Origin: CBDUQP01 sp965369385
Lineage (GTDB): Bacteria; Planctomycetota; Phycisphaerae; SM23-33
Length of the DNA stretch: 21,588 nucleotides
Assembly: GCA_965369385.1 (NCBI GenBank)
Contig: CBDUQP010000048.1
Coordinates: 1-21,588 of the forward strand
Direction: 5' to 3'
Made by a program: the position numbers and the translations under genes. Every line of letters begins with the position of its first letter. The first letter of the stretch is position 1. The notes beneath the pieces were generated by a model, which was given only the letters and a program-made list of their open reading frames with translations, made no database searches and was not told the DNA's origin. Positions 1-7,266 of the stretch are shown here, one piece after another.

Positions 1-533
1 CCCTTGGGGCCACACTTACGGCCCTTGCAGCCTTTTGCTTTGCCTTTGCGTCCGCCCTTCGCCCTGACAGCACAGCCTTTCTTCGCTGCGGCACACCTGC
101 TTCTGATGGCGGCCACAAGCTTGAGGGCTTCGTCCTTCTTGCCGGCTTTGATGGCGACTTCGATGGCATCCAGGTCCTTCATCATCATGGCCTTCATCTT
201 ACCGCACTTGCCCTGGCGGGCACCACATTGCCCCAGCTTAGCGCACTTGGCGGCCTTCTTTGCTGTGCAGGCGGCGCACATCTTACCAGGTTTGCACATT
301 GTGCATTTGGCGGCAGCCTTCTTGGCTGTGCACGCAGCACACATCTTTCCGGGTTTACACTGCGGACACTTGGCGGCAACTGCAAACGCGGGCACGTCCG
401 AGAGTATCAACTTCGGAGCTTGCACTTTGCATCCGCCCCCACCGCAAGCACCGGCGTAAGACGGCTGCGCCATAACTCCAAACGTGACAATTGCTGCAAT
501 AGCCACACACGCGGCCAATATCCTATTATTCAT
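1..533 (-). CDS. Exported Cys/Lys-rich repeat protein, 3' end outside window
   Basis: The reading frame runs from ATG at 533 to the left edge without a stop (177 codons seen), so the C-terminus is missing. GAGGAG lies 8 bases upstream of the start. Residues 1-27 form a typical signal peptide: MNNR, a hydrophobic core, then PSYA before GA. The mature part is very rich in Cys, Lys, Ala and Gly. Residues 56-68 and 77-89 are two copies of a CxxCKPGKMCAAC unit, each followed by TAKKAA; I count 17 cysteines after the signal peptide. A helical stretch without Cys (about 115-145) follows, then a basic Gly/Lys/Cys tail. Paired CxxC-x5-CxxC motifs are the kind that bind Zn or Fe or form disulfides, so metal binding outside the cytoplasm is a reasonable inference. 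I do not recognise a named family. The opposite-strand open frames here are shadows. Confidence 0.75.
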   Translation of the reverse strand, partial: MNNRILAACVAIAAIVTFGVMAQPSYAGACGGGGCKVQAPKLILSDVPAFAVAAKCPQCKPGKMCAACTAKKAAAKCTMCKPGKMCAACTAKKAAKCAKLGQCGARQGKCGKMKAMMMKDLDAIEVAIKAGKKDEALKLVAAIRSRCAAAKKGCAVRAKGGRKGKAKGCKGRKCGPK

Positions 534-592
534 GATTCTTCTCCTCAGTTAGAAGGTATCTTCACATGGGATGCCCCCATGGGCACCCCGGC

Positions 593-622
593 AGAATACC
601 CCATCATAGCCTGCCAAAGCAA
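593..622 (-). promoter_or_regulatory. Candidate promoter of the Cys-rich gene
   Basis: On the minus strand TTGCTT (617-622) and TATTCT (593-598) are separated by 18 bases. This would start transcription about 50 bases before the ATG at 533. The rest of 534-788 holds no credible gene. The call rests on consensus resemblance only. Confidence 0.3.
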
Positions 623-788
623 GGATATCCCACTTCTCAACATGGGATTCGGAGAATCCACAAGAAATGCAGTGCGCAAGGAGCCTGCGAACATGCAGAT
701 GCAGGCATAGTCACCATGCGCATAGCTTAATGGCGTCAGGTGGTGATGTGGTGGATGTGTGTCTTCATCCAGATGCAGCCGACGCGGA

Positions 789-1760
789 TCAATAATTCCG
801 CATATTCTTCCACACGTCCTGGATGAGATCGTAGCGTGACAGTTCCATTCCGGAGTACACGCAATTGCTCGTGCAGAAAATGTATCCCTCCGCCTGCTTT
901 CCGTGCTCAAGTGCGTACCTGGCCGATTCCACACATTCGGCATCGGTCCCGGTCTGCAACGCCGAGCATGATACGTTTCCGCACAGTGTAACCCTGTCGC
1001 CGGCAACGCGAACCATCTCGGCCATGTCAATGCCGCCTTGCGGATCGAGCGAGTGGATGGCATCGGGCTTGCCCTCCAGAAGACTGTCGAGAATCGGCAT
1101 TATGTTGCCGTCAGTATGCTTGATCGTATAGAGGCCCATCTGTTTGTAGGCGGTTAGTTCGCGGACCAGGAATGGCGTAACGAACTTATCAAACCATGCG
1201 GGAGAGAGAAACGGTCCCGTGTTGAAGCAGTAATCGCAACACATGATCACGCCATCGACGCCGCCATGATCAACATACTTCTTCATCCGTTCTATTTCGG
1301 CGTCGGATCGTCGACTGAATTCTTCGAGCACCTTGTCGGGTTCATCGCCCATGCGGCAACTGATTTCTGTCATCCCCTCACCGCTTGGCACAGACATTGT
1401 CCCATCGGCATCGACCATGATGCAGTACTTGTCGCCGGAGATTTCACGAATAATATCGATCACTCGCAACAGTTCGGCGTCTCCGCCCCACCTCAGACGG
1501 CAGAGGTAGATGGCATCATGCTCGTACTTCTCGGCGATCTTGATGTAAAGCTCGGCGGTGTTTCTCAGATAGAGGTCCTTTTCGGTGGCGGACATCTGAT
1601 CCCACTGGTACAGGTTGCGATGCCACGGATGCACCTCGCCGAATGCCTCCATCGTCAGGAAGAACACGAGTTCAAAATGCGGAACATGGTCCGGTTTCCC
1701 CTTGCGCTCGAGGGCAGTGATAAATCGCTGACGGGGTGTCATTGTGGCGATGGGCGACAT
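789..1760 (-). CDS. Uroporphyrinogen decarboxylase-family (URO-D/MtaA-like) protein
   Basis: A 323-residue protein of the URO-D superfamily, a TIM barrel that includes true HemE and corrinoid-dependent methyltransferases such as MtaA. The opening MTPRQRFITALERKGKPDHVP (residues 7-27) is the characteristic start of this family. Further landmarks are HTDGN (215-219), SLDPQGG (237-243), GNVSC (261-265) and Cys300 in TSNC; His215, Cys265 and Cys300 could ligate a metal, as His/Cys residues do in the methyltransferase branch. It lacks the HemE context and is unlikely to be the haem enzyme; the substrate is unknown. The start at 1760 is preferred because AGGAG lies 7 bases upstream, while an ATG 36 bases earlier (1796) has no ribosome site. 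It is divergent from the AraC-type gene at 2016, which may regulate it. Confidence 0.85.
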   Translation of the reverse strand: MSPIATMTPRQRFITALERKGKPDHVPHFELVFFLTMEAFGEVHPWHRNLYQWDQMSATEKDLYLRNTAELYIKIAEKYEHDAIYLCRLRWGGDAELLRVIDIIREISGDKYCIMVDADGTMSVPSGEGMTEISCRMGDEPDKVLEEFSRRSDAEIERMKKYVDHGGVDGVIMCCDYCFNTGPFLSPAWFDKFVTPFLVRELTAYKQMGLYTIKHTDGNIMPILDSLLEGKPDAIHSLDPQGGIDMAEMVRVAGDRVTLCGNVSCSALQTGTDAECVESARYALEHGKQAEGYIFCTSNCVYSGMELSRYDLIQDVWKNMRNY

Positions 1761-1880
1761 GGCAAGGCTCCTATTTCTTTGTAACGGCGAATTCATCGGG
1801 CTGCTGGATTCTTAAGTCCTTATCCGCCCGCTGTTGCGGCCGGGGTGCCATCTAACATTCTTCCTGTTTCAGGCTCCTAT

Positions 1881-1894
1881 TAATGGTACCATTA
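1881..1894. promoter_or_regulatory. 14-bp perfect palindrome in the URO-D/AraC divergent region
   Basis: TAATGGTACCATTA is a perfect palindrome roughly midway between the two divergent start codons (1760 and 2016). It is a good candidate operator for a dimeric regulator. On the plus strand a strong -10-like TATACT lies at 1954-1959, which could serve the AraC gene; no convincing -35 accompanies it. Confidence 0.4.
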
Positions 1895-2015
1895 CACTAC
1901 TTATGTCAGTCCCGACGCATTCAATCGCAGGGAACTGAAACGCTATGACACAATATACTGTCTTAACGAATCACGACAATTGCAACATTTCATCATCTGT
2001 GGTATCTGTTCAACA

Positions 2016-2840
2016 ATGCAGCCAGAAATATTCGATTTCCCCATACCCCTTGCCGCCAGGCCGGCAATCGACATCGCCACGCGGTTTCTGCTGGCAGACA
2101 GGAATCACTGCATAATATACAAGGCCCGATCGCATGCGGTCCATCTGTACGAATATGAGTGCGTTATGCGATTTGGAGACACGCCCGTTCAAATATTGCC
2201 CGGTGACATGACCATCTCACCGGCGGGCACGGAGACCAGCTATCACCTGCCCGAACCGGGCGAACACCTTTGCAGCCATTTCCATATTCCACGAGTGCCC
2301 GGCAGGCAGGCGACAATACCGATGCACATGCGACTCGGGCCTCACCAGAGTTTCGCCGCTGAGCGTATGAACCATATAATACGCCTGCATCAGGAGGGGC
2401 AAACCGACATTGGCACGAAATGGATATGTCAGGCTGCGGCATCGGCGGCGCTTCAGGAATTGCTGCTCTACCTTGCCAGGCTCGCAGCCGGCGGCGACAG
2501 CCAGCCACAATCGCGAAGCTCGCAGGCAGTTGATCGGCTTGCGGAGATAATACGCAAAAGGCTCGCGATGACGCTGTCCGTCCCCGAGTTGGCCAGCGAA
2601 GTGGGCGTTACGCAGAACTACCTTGCCAGGATGTTCCGCAGGCGGTTCGGCGTCTCGATCCCCCAATACATCATGCTCTGCCGGATCGGCAAAGCGATAC
2701 ACCTGCTCACCATCACCAACATGCTCATCAAGGCAGTCGGCCAGGCTGTAGGCATCCCGGATCCTCAATACTTCAACAAGCAATTCCGCAAAGCCACCGG
2801 CGTGAGTCCTTCGCAATACCGCCATCAAGCCACAGCCTAA
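2016..2840 (+). CDS. AraC-family transcriptional regulator
   Basis: A 274-residue protein with the usual AraC/XylS layout. The N-terminal part (about 15-110) has cupin-like features, including LPGDMTISPAGTETSYHL and the SHFH segment that commonly form the effector-binding barrel. The C-terminus (about 170-270) carries two helix-turn-helix units: LSVPELASEVGVTQNYLARMF (187-207) and the signature around VGIPDPQYFNKQFRKATGVS, ending PSQYR. The family typically activates sugar-utilisation genes on binding a ligand. The start is uncertain: ATG 2016 lacks a clear ribosome site and an in-frame TTG at 1980 is possible. The gene is divergent from the URO-D-family gene, its most likely target along with itself. 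Its stop is one base from the stop of the convergent GntR-type gene. Confidence 0.88.
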   Translation: MQPEIFDFPIPLAARPAIDIATRFLLADRNHCIIYKARSHAVHLYEYECVMRFGDTPVQILPGDMTISPAGTETSYHLPEPGEHLCSHFHIPRVPGRQATIPMHMRLGPHQSFAAERMNHIIRLHQEGQTDIGTKWICQAAASAALQELLLYLARLAAGGDSQPQSRSSQAVDRLAEIIRKRLAMTLSVPELASEVGVTQNYLARMFRRRFGVSIPQYIMLCRIGKAIHLLTITNMLIKAVGQAVGIPDPQYFNKQFRKATGVSPSQYRHQATA

Positions 2841-2841
2841 G

Positions 2842-3930
2842 TTACGCCGGCGGGAGAGCTACTGAATTTCGCATTATCAGTTCCGTCCGCAGGCGAATTT
2901 GCGGCCTTTTCCTGTGATCGCTGAATAAGTCAACCACCATGTCTATGGTCTTGCGTCCCATTTCTTCCAGCGGCTGCCTTATGCACGATACTTCGGGCGT
3001 AGTGTCCTGAAGCACTGAGGCGTCATCAATCATAATCAGGGAAATATCTTCCGGCACTCGCAGTCGCTCGCCTTGTAGCACTTCCAATATATGCAACACA
3101 TTCAGCGGACGGCTCATCAGCAGCGCGGTTGGGCGATTCGGCATACGCAACACCTGTCGCAGACGATCCGGCCAGAGATGTTTCTCATCTCCGCTGCACC
3201 CGCAGAACAATTCGTGATCCAGTTCAATGCCTGCTTCGATGTGTGCCCTGCCAAAACCTGCAAGCCGCTGTGTGGTGGGAAAATCATTTTCTCCGCCATA
3301 GTTGAACGCAATTCGCTGATGCCCCAAACTCAGCAGGAACGCCGTTGCCGCGTGCACGCCGTGCTCATGATCCACGCAAATTGACGGTATCATAGGATCA
3401 CTGGACGGGCGATTCACTACTACAATGGGAAAATCCGGCTCTACACCTTCACACAGTCTCGCAACGGACGCAGTTGCGCACGCCATTACAATCACAGCAG
3501 ACACTCCGGCATGCGGAGGGCCAAACTCAAACGCCGCGCCTGGCGATGCTGCTTCTTCTAACAGGCGAATTCCGTTGACTGCGGCTCCATCTCTTAGTGC
3601 CATGTACAGCGGCATTGCCCAGGCGGAACCGTCGGGGGTAAGCACCTTGCTGGTAGAACGCACATTCACCAGTAGCGACCTGGTGGCTGCTGCGTCAGGC
3701 CCATGGGCGACACATGCACTGCACCCAGCTTTCTTCTCCAGAATACCCTCAGCTTTCAGTCTCCGGAAAGCGTGCCTCACGGCCGACCTGCTGACGGAGT
3801 ATTCCCTGGCCAGTTCGGTTTCGGTGGGCAACCTTCCACCAACACTCACGGCCCCGGTGTTGATGAGGTCCATTATCCCGCGATATACCTGCTCGTGTTT
3901 GGGCCCGGATGTCTCAGTTCTGGGTGTCAT
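2842..3930 (-). CDS. GntR-LacI chimeric (AraR-like) transcriptional regulator
   Basis: A 362-residue regulator joining a GntR-type winged helix (about 11-77, including GGRLPTETELAREYSVSRSAV) to a LacI/GalR periplasmic-binding-like effector domain (about 85-360). The latter shows VVVNRP, ICVDHEHGVHAATAFLLSLGH, the VPEDISLIMIDD segment and the terminal LRTELIMRNSV typical of LacI proteins. This architecture is that of Bacillus AraR, a sugar-responsive repressor. The ATG at 3930 is chosen because the HTH begins soon after and AAGGAG lies 12 bases upstream; the open frame continues further upstream but through the operator and promoter. It is divergent from the glycosidase-like gene at 4248. A GTACA-N4-TGTAC operator overlaps its candidate promoter, which suggests autoregulation. 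Confidence 0.88.
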   Translation of the reverse strand: MTPRTETSGPKHEQVYRGIMDLINTGAVSVGGRLPTETELAREYSVSRSAVRHAFRRLKAEGILEKKAGCSACVAHGPDAAATRSLLVNVRSTSKVLTPDGSAWAMPLYMALRDGAAVNGIRLLEEAASPGAAFEFGPPHAGVSAVIVMACATASVARLCEGVEPDFPIVVVNRPSSDPMIPSICVDHEHGVHAATAFLLSLGHQRIAFNYGGENDFPTTQRLAGFGRAHIEAGIELDHELFCGCSGDEKHLWPDRLRQVLRMPNRPTALLMSRPLNVLHILEVLQGERLRVPEDISLIMIDDASVLQDTTPEVSCIRQPLEEMGRKTIDMVVDLFSDHRKRPQIRLRTELIMRNSVALPPA

Positions 3931-3950
3931 CGTACGTACTTGCTCCTTGG

Positions 3951-3991
3951 TTGTCGTACAATAATGTACACAATGAGCAAGCATACTGCAA
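3951..3991 (-). promoter_or_regulatory. Promoter and overlapping operator of the GntR-LacI gene
   Basis: GTACA (3956-3960), ATAA, TGTAC (3965-3969) is a perfect inverted repeat. The arms extend outward to TTGT[C]GTACA and TGTACACAA if one inserted base is allowed. On the minus strand TTGCAG (3986-3991), 17 bases and TACATT (3963-3968) form a candidate promoter whose -10 lies inside the repeat. A further 8-bp palindrome GTACGTAC (3932-3939) sits next to the start codon. Confidence 0.5.
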
Positions 3992-4104
3992 GCGTGTCGA
4001 TCCGGGAGCATTGGACGTGCTATCATAAAAACTTCCGCTAACTTGGGCAGCTTATGCTTGGCATTCGACTGGATTGCCAATACCATCACGCTATGGAAGC
4101 TATT

Positions 4105-4141
4105 TTGAGCTCATTACGCGAAAACAGTACATGATTGTACT
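4105..4141 (+). promoter_or_regulatory. Second operator with candidate promoter for the glycosidase-like operon
   Basis: AGTACA (4126-4131), TGAT, TGTACT (4136-4141) is a perfect inverted repeat with the same core and spacing as the site at 3956-3969. TTGAGC (4105-4110), 17 bases and TACATG (4128-4133) form a weak candidate promoter whose -10 falls in the operator. The rest of the 317-base divergent region (3931-4247) holds no gene. It also carries TGCCA-N7-TGGCA (4172-4188) and further TTGGC copies at 4145 and 4157, of unknown meaning. Confidence 0.45.
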
Positions 4142-4247
4142 CGTTTGGCATGACAATTGGCGTGGCCCCATTGCCAGGCACATTGGCAGGCGAATTGACG
4201 CACGTTTTCCCGCAAGAAGGCCGTTATTCCGTACCAGGAGATAATTG

Positions 4248-5393
4248 ATGACCCCAGACGCATCCCTTAAGAATGGCGCGATACAGTGCGCACGCCGCCT
4301 TGCCGACCACCTGTGCGATGTCCAGGCACTCCACAACGACAGCAGTCCCGCGTCAGGATCCTATCCGTATCTCATATTCAGCGACGGCCGCGAGGGCCTC
4401 GGCTGCAACTGGAACCATGCTTTTGCGATAATGGGACTTCTAGCTGCCCACAAGACCTTCGACGAACCCCGCTACGAGACCACCGCCCTCCGCATGGCGA
4501 GATGGTTGAAATCGCTTCAGATATTCGACCCGTTCCGCCCGGCGAATTACGGCGCACTCAGGGAAATGACCCCGCAAACGCCATGGTCGTACCCGCGCGA
4601 CGCGATCTCGGTGGCATGGTCGTTCATCGAACTTTATCGCCATACGAATGACGAGGAATACCTCGAACGCGCCAGGCTTTTCGGCGAGTGGTTCGTAAAT
4701 AACGCACTTGATGAAGATGGCTGGCCGTTATGGGGATTCCAGTTCGAGCCATTCTTCGATCATCCCGAGCCTCAAATATGCAATGACTGCCAGGGGAGTT
4801 TCCACGGCGGTAGCCTGAACTTCTTCTACCAGCTCGCCCAGGCGACTGGTGATTCGAAGTGGACCGGCGATTTCTACATAAACATGGCCGACATTCTCGC
4901 TGGCGACATTCAGCAGGACTCCGGCCTGTACATTACCATAGACCGCGCCACCAAAAAGACACCCGGTGACGATCCGCAAGACGGTCTGCACAAGGCGAAC
5001 GATGATCTGTCCACACTCGGCCTGCTTGGCGCATACAAGACAACAGGCAACGAAGAATACCTGCGAAGTATCGAAAGGTTCCTCACCGGTGTGATGCAGC
5101 GTCAGGAAGAAGATGGAATGTATGACAACACAGTCGCGGCGATTCCCGTGGTGACGAATATTCTACACGAGGTTAGCGAGCATCTGCCGCTTGCCGCCGA
5201 CAGCGGACCGAATACCGCTCGCGCACTGAAGCGAATGATCGACTCGCAATACCTCAACCCCGCAAACCCGCGAATGTACGGTGGTCTGCGCGAGTACCCC
5301 GAACAAGAAATGGTCTGCGATCGGTCCGGATGCTATGCACTTATCGTACTGCTGAAACTCTATGCAGGCACCGGTGATTATCTGACTGTCTGA
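4248..5393 (+). CDS. Cytoplasmic six-hairpin (alpha/alpha)6-barrel glycosidase-like protein
   Basis: A 381-residue protein built of repeated amphipathic helical hairpins separated by Trp/Asp/Gly-rich loops, e.g. CNWNHAFAIMGLLAAHKTF (53-71), then WSYPRDAISVAWSFIELYRHT (113-133) and CQGSFHGGSLNFFYQLAQATGD (181-202). TPR-like T(G/N)xEEYL segments recur (about 133-139, 266-272). This pattern is typical of the six-hairpin glycosidase superfamily (e.g. GH88/GH105 and N-acylglucosamine epimerase folds). I cannot assign a family, substrate or catalytic residues. There is no signal peptide, so it should act in the cytoplasm. The ATG at 4248 has AGGAG 7 bases upstream. It is followed after 52 bases by the FG-GAP gene, with no visible terminator, so the two are probably one operon under the divergent GntR-LacI regulator. 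Confidence 0.65.
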   Translation: MTPDASLKNGAIQCARRLADHLCDVQALHNDSSPASGSYPYLIFSDGREGLGCNWNHAFAIMGLLAAHKTFDEPRYETTALRMARWLKSLQIFDPFRPANYGALREMTPQTPWSYPRDAISVAWSFIELYRHTNDEEYLERARLFGEWFVNNALDEDGWPLWGFQFEPFFDHPEPQICNDCQGSFHGGSLNFFYQLAQATGDSKWTGDFYINMADILAGDIQQDSGLYITIDRATKKTPGDDPQDGLHKANDDLSTLGLLGAYKTTGNEEYLRSIERFLTGVMQRQEEDGMYDNTVAAIPVVTNILHEVSEHLPLAADSGPNTARALKRMIDSQYLNPANPRMYGGLREYPEQEMVCDRSGCYALIVLLKLYAGTGDYLTV

Positions 5394-5445
5394 CCCTGCA
5401 ACGCCACGCAGCCATCATACTTTACAGACACAGAAAGGCATGCTC

Positions 5446-6663
5446 ATGTCAGCAAAACACTATACGGTAAACCTGGACGTCAAGCCCCACCGCAACGCAG
5501 GCAGTACCACGCCGCTGCGAGTGGAGATTGACTTCGACGATTTCATCCCCAAAGCAACTACCGGCGCGATGGTCGATCCGCACACGCTGGCAGTCACGCG
5601 GCGGCTGGATGGAAAGACGCAGCGATACGAAGTGCAGTTCTCCGAGACGCTTTACACCAGCAGTACCGGCTGGGTGGCCTGGCTTGCGGATGATCCGCAA
5701 TGCGGCGGCGACTGGACGCTTGAGTTCGCACTGCGAGACTCATCCGGCGACATGGCAAAGCCGCCCTACATGCCGATGGTTGGCGTGGGCGACGAGATTC
5801 GCTACAACAGCGGCCAGTGGCAGCCAATCGGCGTGCCAGGCATGCACCAGTTCCCGATCCCGGTAGACTTCGATGGCGACGGGCTGGTGGATATCGTCTC
5901 ATCCAGCCACTACTCAAACACACAGGGAATGCCCTGGTCGGGCGTGTTCTTCTGGAAAAACATCGGCACAAACGCACGTCCCCGGTTCGCACCGCCGCGG
6001 CGAGTGCATGCAGACGGCGTGGACCGCACCGATAGTTCCAAGACGCACTGGCAGTTCGGGCAGATATGGCTCTTCCATAATCAGGGCAAGAGTGGCGGTC
6101 AGTGGCAGTTCAAGACATCCCCCCTGCTGACGTCCAGCTTCTGGAAGCCCACGGTTGCCAGAAAGGATTGGGAGACTCTCAACAACTTCCCGCACGGACG
6201 TCCCTGCCATATTGACTGGTTCGACGTGGACGGTGACGGGAACAAAGAGATGCTGATGCTGCACGGCAAGCCGCGTCCCATGATCGAGATTTGGCGGAAT
6301 GCCGGCACTCAGGACGACCCGAGGATGATAGTTGACGGAAAGATGCCATGGAGCGAAGACTATTGCTCTTACGGTTTCCGCTTCGCCCGCAATGCAGCGT
6401 TTGACGGATGCTTGTGTGCTAAGATCAATTCCGGTGCCGGAATTCACTACTTCAAACGAGTGAAGGACGATCCGTGCGACCCGAAGGCTTATCGCGATAT
6501 GGGCCCGTTGCTGGGGCAGGCGGAGAAGGTTCGCGTGGAAGGATATGTTCGTCCCGTGCCCGTCGATCTGGGCAACACCGGCACGATGGATCTGGTCTGC
6601 GGCGATGAAGTCGGTTTCATTTCGGTAATTCGCAATACGGGAACGCCCAGAATATGTAAGTGA
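5446..6663 (+). CDS. FG-GAP/VCBS-repeat beta-propeller protein, possibly 3'-truncated
   Basis: A 405-residue protein. An N-terminal beta-rich domain (about 1-110) is followed by FG-GAP/VCBS propeller blades marked by Ca-binding-type loops: DFDGDGLVDIV (141-151), FDVDGDGNKEML (259-270) and DLGNTGTMDLV (374-384). Each blade continues with a (W/I)RNxGT element: FFWKNIGT at 168-175, IWRNAGT at 282-288, VIRNTGT at 394-400. After the first of these comes a PRFAPPRRVHADG segment; after the last the protein stops at PRICK. This is abrupt for a propeller and suggests loss of the 3' part. ATG 5446 is preferred over ATG 5440 because AAAGG is then 7 bases away. FG-GAP proteins are usually exported, yet no signal peptide is seen. 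Its role beside the glycosidase-like gene is unknown, perhaps binding or lyase/hydrolase activity on a glycan. Confidence 0.65.
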   Translation: MSAKHYTVNLDVKPHRNAGSTTPLRVEIDFDDFIPKATTGAMVDPHTLAVTRRLDGKTQRYEVQFSETLYTSSTGWVAWLADDPQCGGDWTLEFALRDSSGDMAKPPYMPMVGVGDEIRYNSGQWQPIGVPGMHQFPIPVDFDGDGLVDIVSSSHYSNTQGMPWSGVFFWKNIGTNARPRFAPPRRVHADGVDRTDSSKTHWQFGQIWLFHNQGKSGGQWQFKTSPLLTSSFWKPTVARKDWETLNNFPHGRPCHIDWFDVDGDGNKEMLMLHGKPRPMIEIWRNAGTQDDPRMIVDGKMPWSEDYCSYGFRFARNAAFDGCLCAKINSGAGIHYFKRVKDDPCDPKAYRDMGPLLGQAEKVRVEGYVRPVPVDLGNTGTMDLVCGDEVGFISVIRNTGTPRICK

Positions 6664-6737
6664 TACTGTATTTCTCGTATATAGTGTATCGTAGAATTGT
6701 TTCATTAAGACAGTACGGCAAATTCGTAAGGCAGATA

Positions 6738-6753
6738 TGTTCGCCGGCGAACA
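6738..6753. repeat. 16-bp perfect palindrome between convergent genes
   Basis: TGTTCGCCGGCGAACA is a perfect palindrome lying between the stop codons of the FG-GAP gene (6663) and smpB (6762). It could form a short hairpin (6-bp stem, CCGG loop) and act in either direction, but no clean T-tract follows on either strand. It may be a weak terminator or a protein-binding site. Confidence 0.35.
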
Positions 6754-6761
6754 GGCTTTCT

Positions 6762-7232
6762 TCAGCGGCCGCCCTTCATCGCGCGATCCATATCGCGTTT
6801 ATGATCCTTGGCTTTGATATCATTGCGTTTATCGTGGTGGCGTTTACCCTCGGCTATCCCGATTTCACACTTTGCCCACCCCCGGGTGAAGTAGACTGTC
6901 AGCGGAACAAGCGTCTTGCCCTTCTGTTTAACGTGGTTTTTCAGTTTCTCCAGTTGCCGACGATGAACGAACAGCTTGCGGTTGCGAGAGGTGGCATGCT
7001 GCATCCCCGGTGCGGCCTGCTTGTACGGTGCAATTGTACAACCAACGAGGAATAGTTCATCACCCATGATTCTGGCGTAGGCTTCTTCGATCTTGATTCC
7101 GTCGGCGCGCACAGACTTCACCTCTGTGCCTGTGAGTTCAATGCCACACTCAAGGACCTCGGTTATCTGGTAGTCATGCCAAGCCTTGCGGTTGGTAACG
7201 CGAACACCCTTGGGTTTTTCGTCCTTCGCCAC
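6762..7232 (-). CDS. smpB: SsrA-binding protein SmpB
   Basis: A 156-residue SmpB, the tmRNA partner that loads alanyl-tmRNA into stalled ribosomes during trans-translation. Family hallmarks are NRKAWHDYQITEVLECGIELTGTEVKS-type N-terminal sequence (14-40), the EAYARI and LFLVGCTIAPYKQA region (50-74), RKLFVHRRQLEKL (84-96) and LVPLTVYF (108-115). The basic tail (KRHHDKRNDIKAKDHKRDMDRAM) is the part that occupies the decoding and mRNA channel. The start is GTG at 7232 with AAAGGA 10 bases upstream. It is the last gene of a minus-strand cluster, 34 bases after rsmB. The tmRNA gene itself is not in this window. Confidence 0.97.
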   Translation of the reverse strand: MAKDEKPKGVRVTNRKAWHDYQITEVLECGIELTGTEVKSVRADGIKIEEAYARIMGDELFLVGCTIAPYKQAAPGMQHATSRNRKLFVHRRQLEKLKNHVKQKGKTLVPLTVYFTRGWAKCEIGIAEGKRHHDKRNDIKAKDHKRDMDRAMKGGR

Positions 7233-7266
7233 GTTGATACATTCCTTTTGCGCCCGAAGACGCCGA

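Noticed and set aside
4..710. Long plus-strand open frames over the first 700 bases
   Set aside because: They are Cys/His/Pro-rich shadows of the minus-strand Cys-rich gene, which has a signal peptide, a ribosome site and internal protein repeats.
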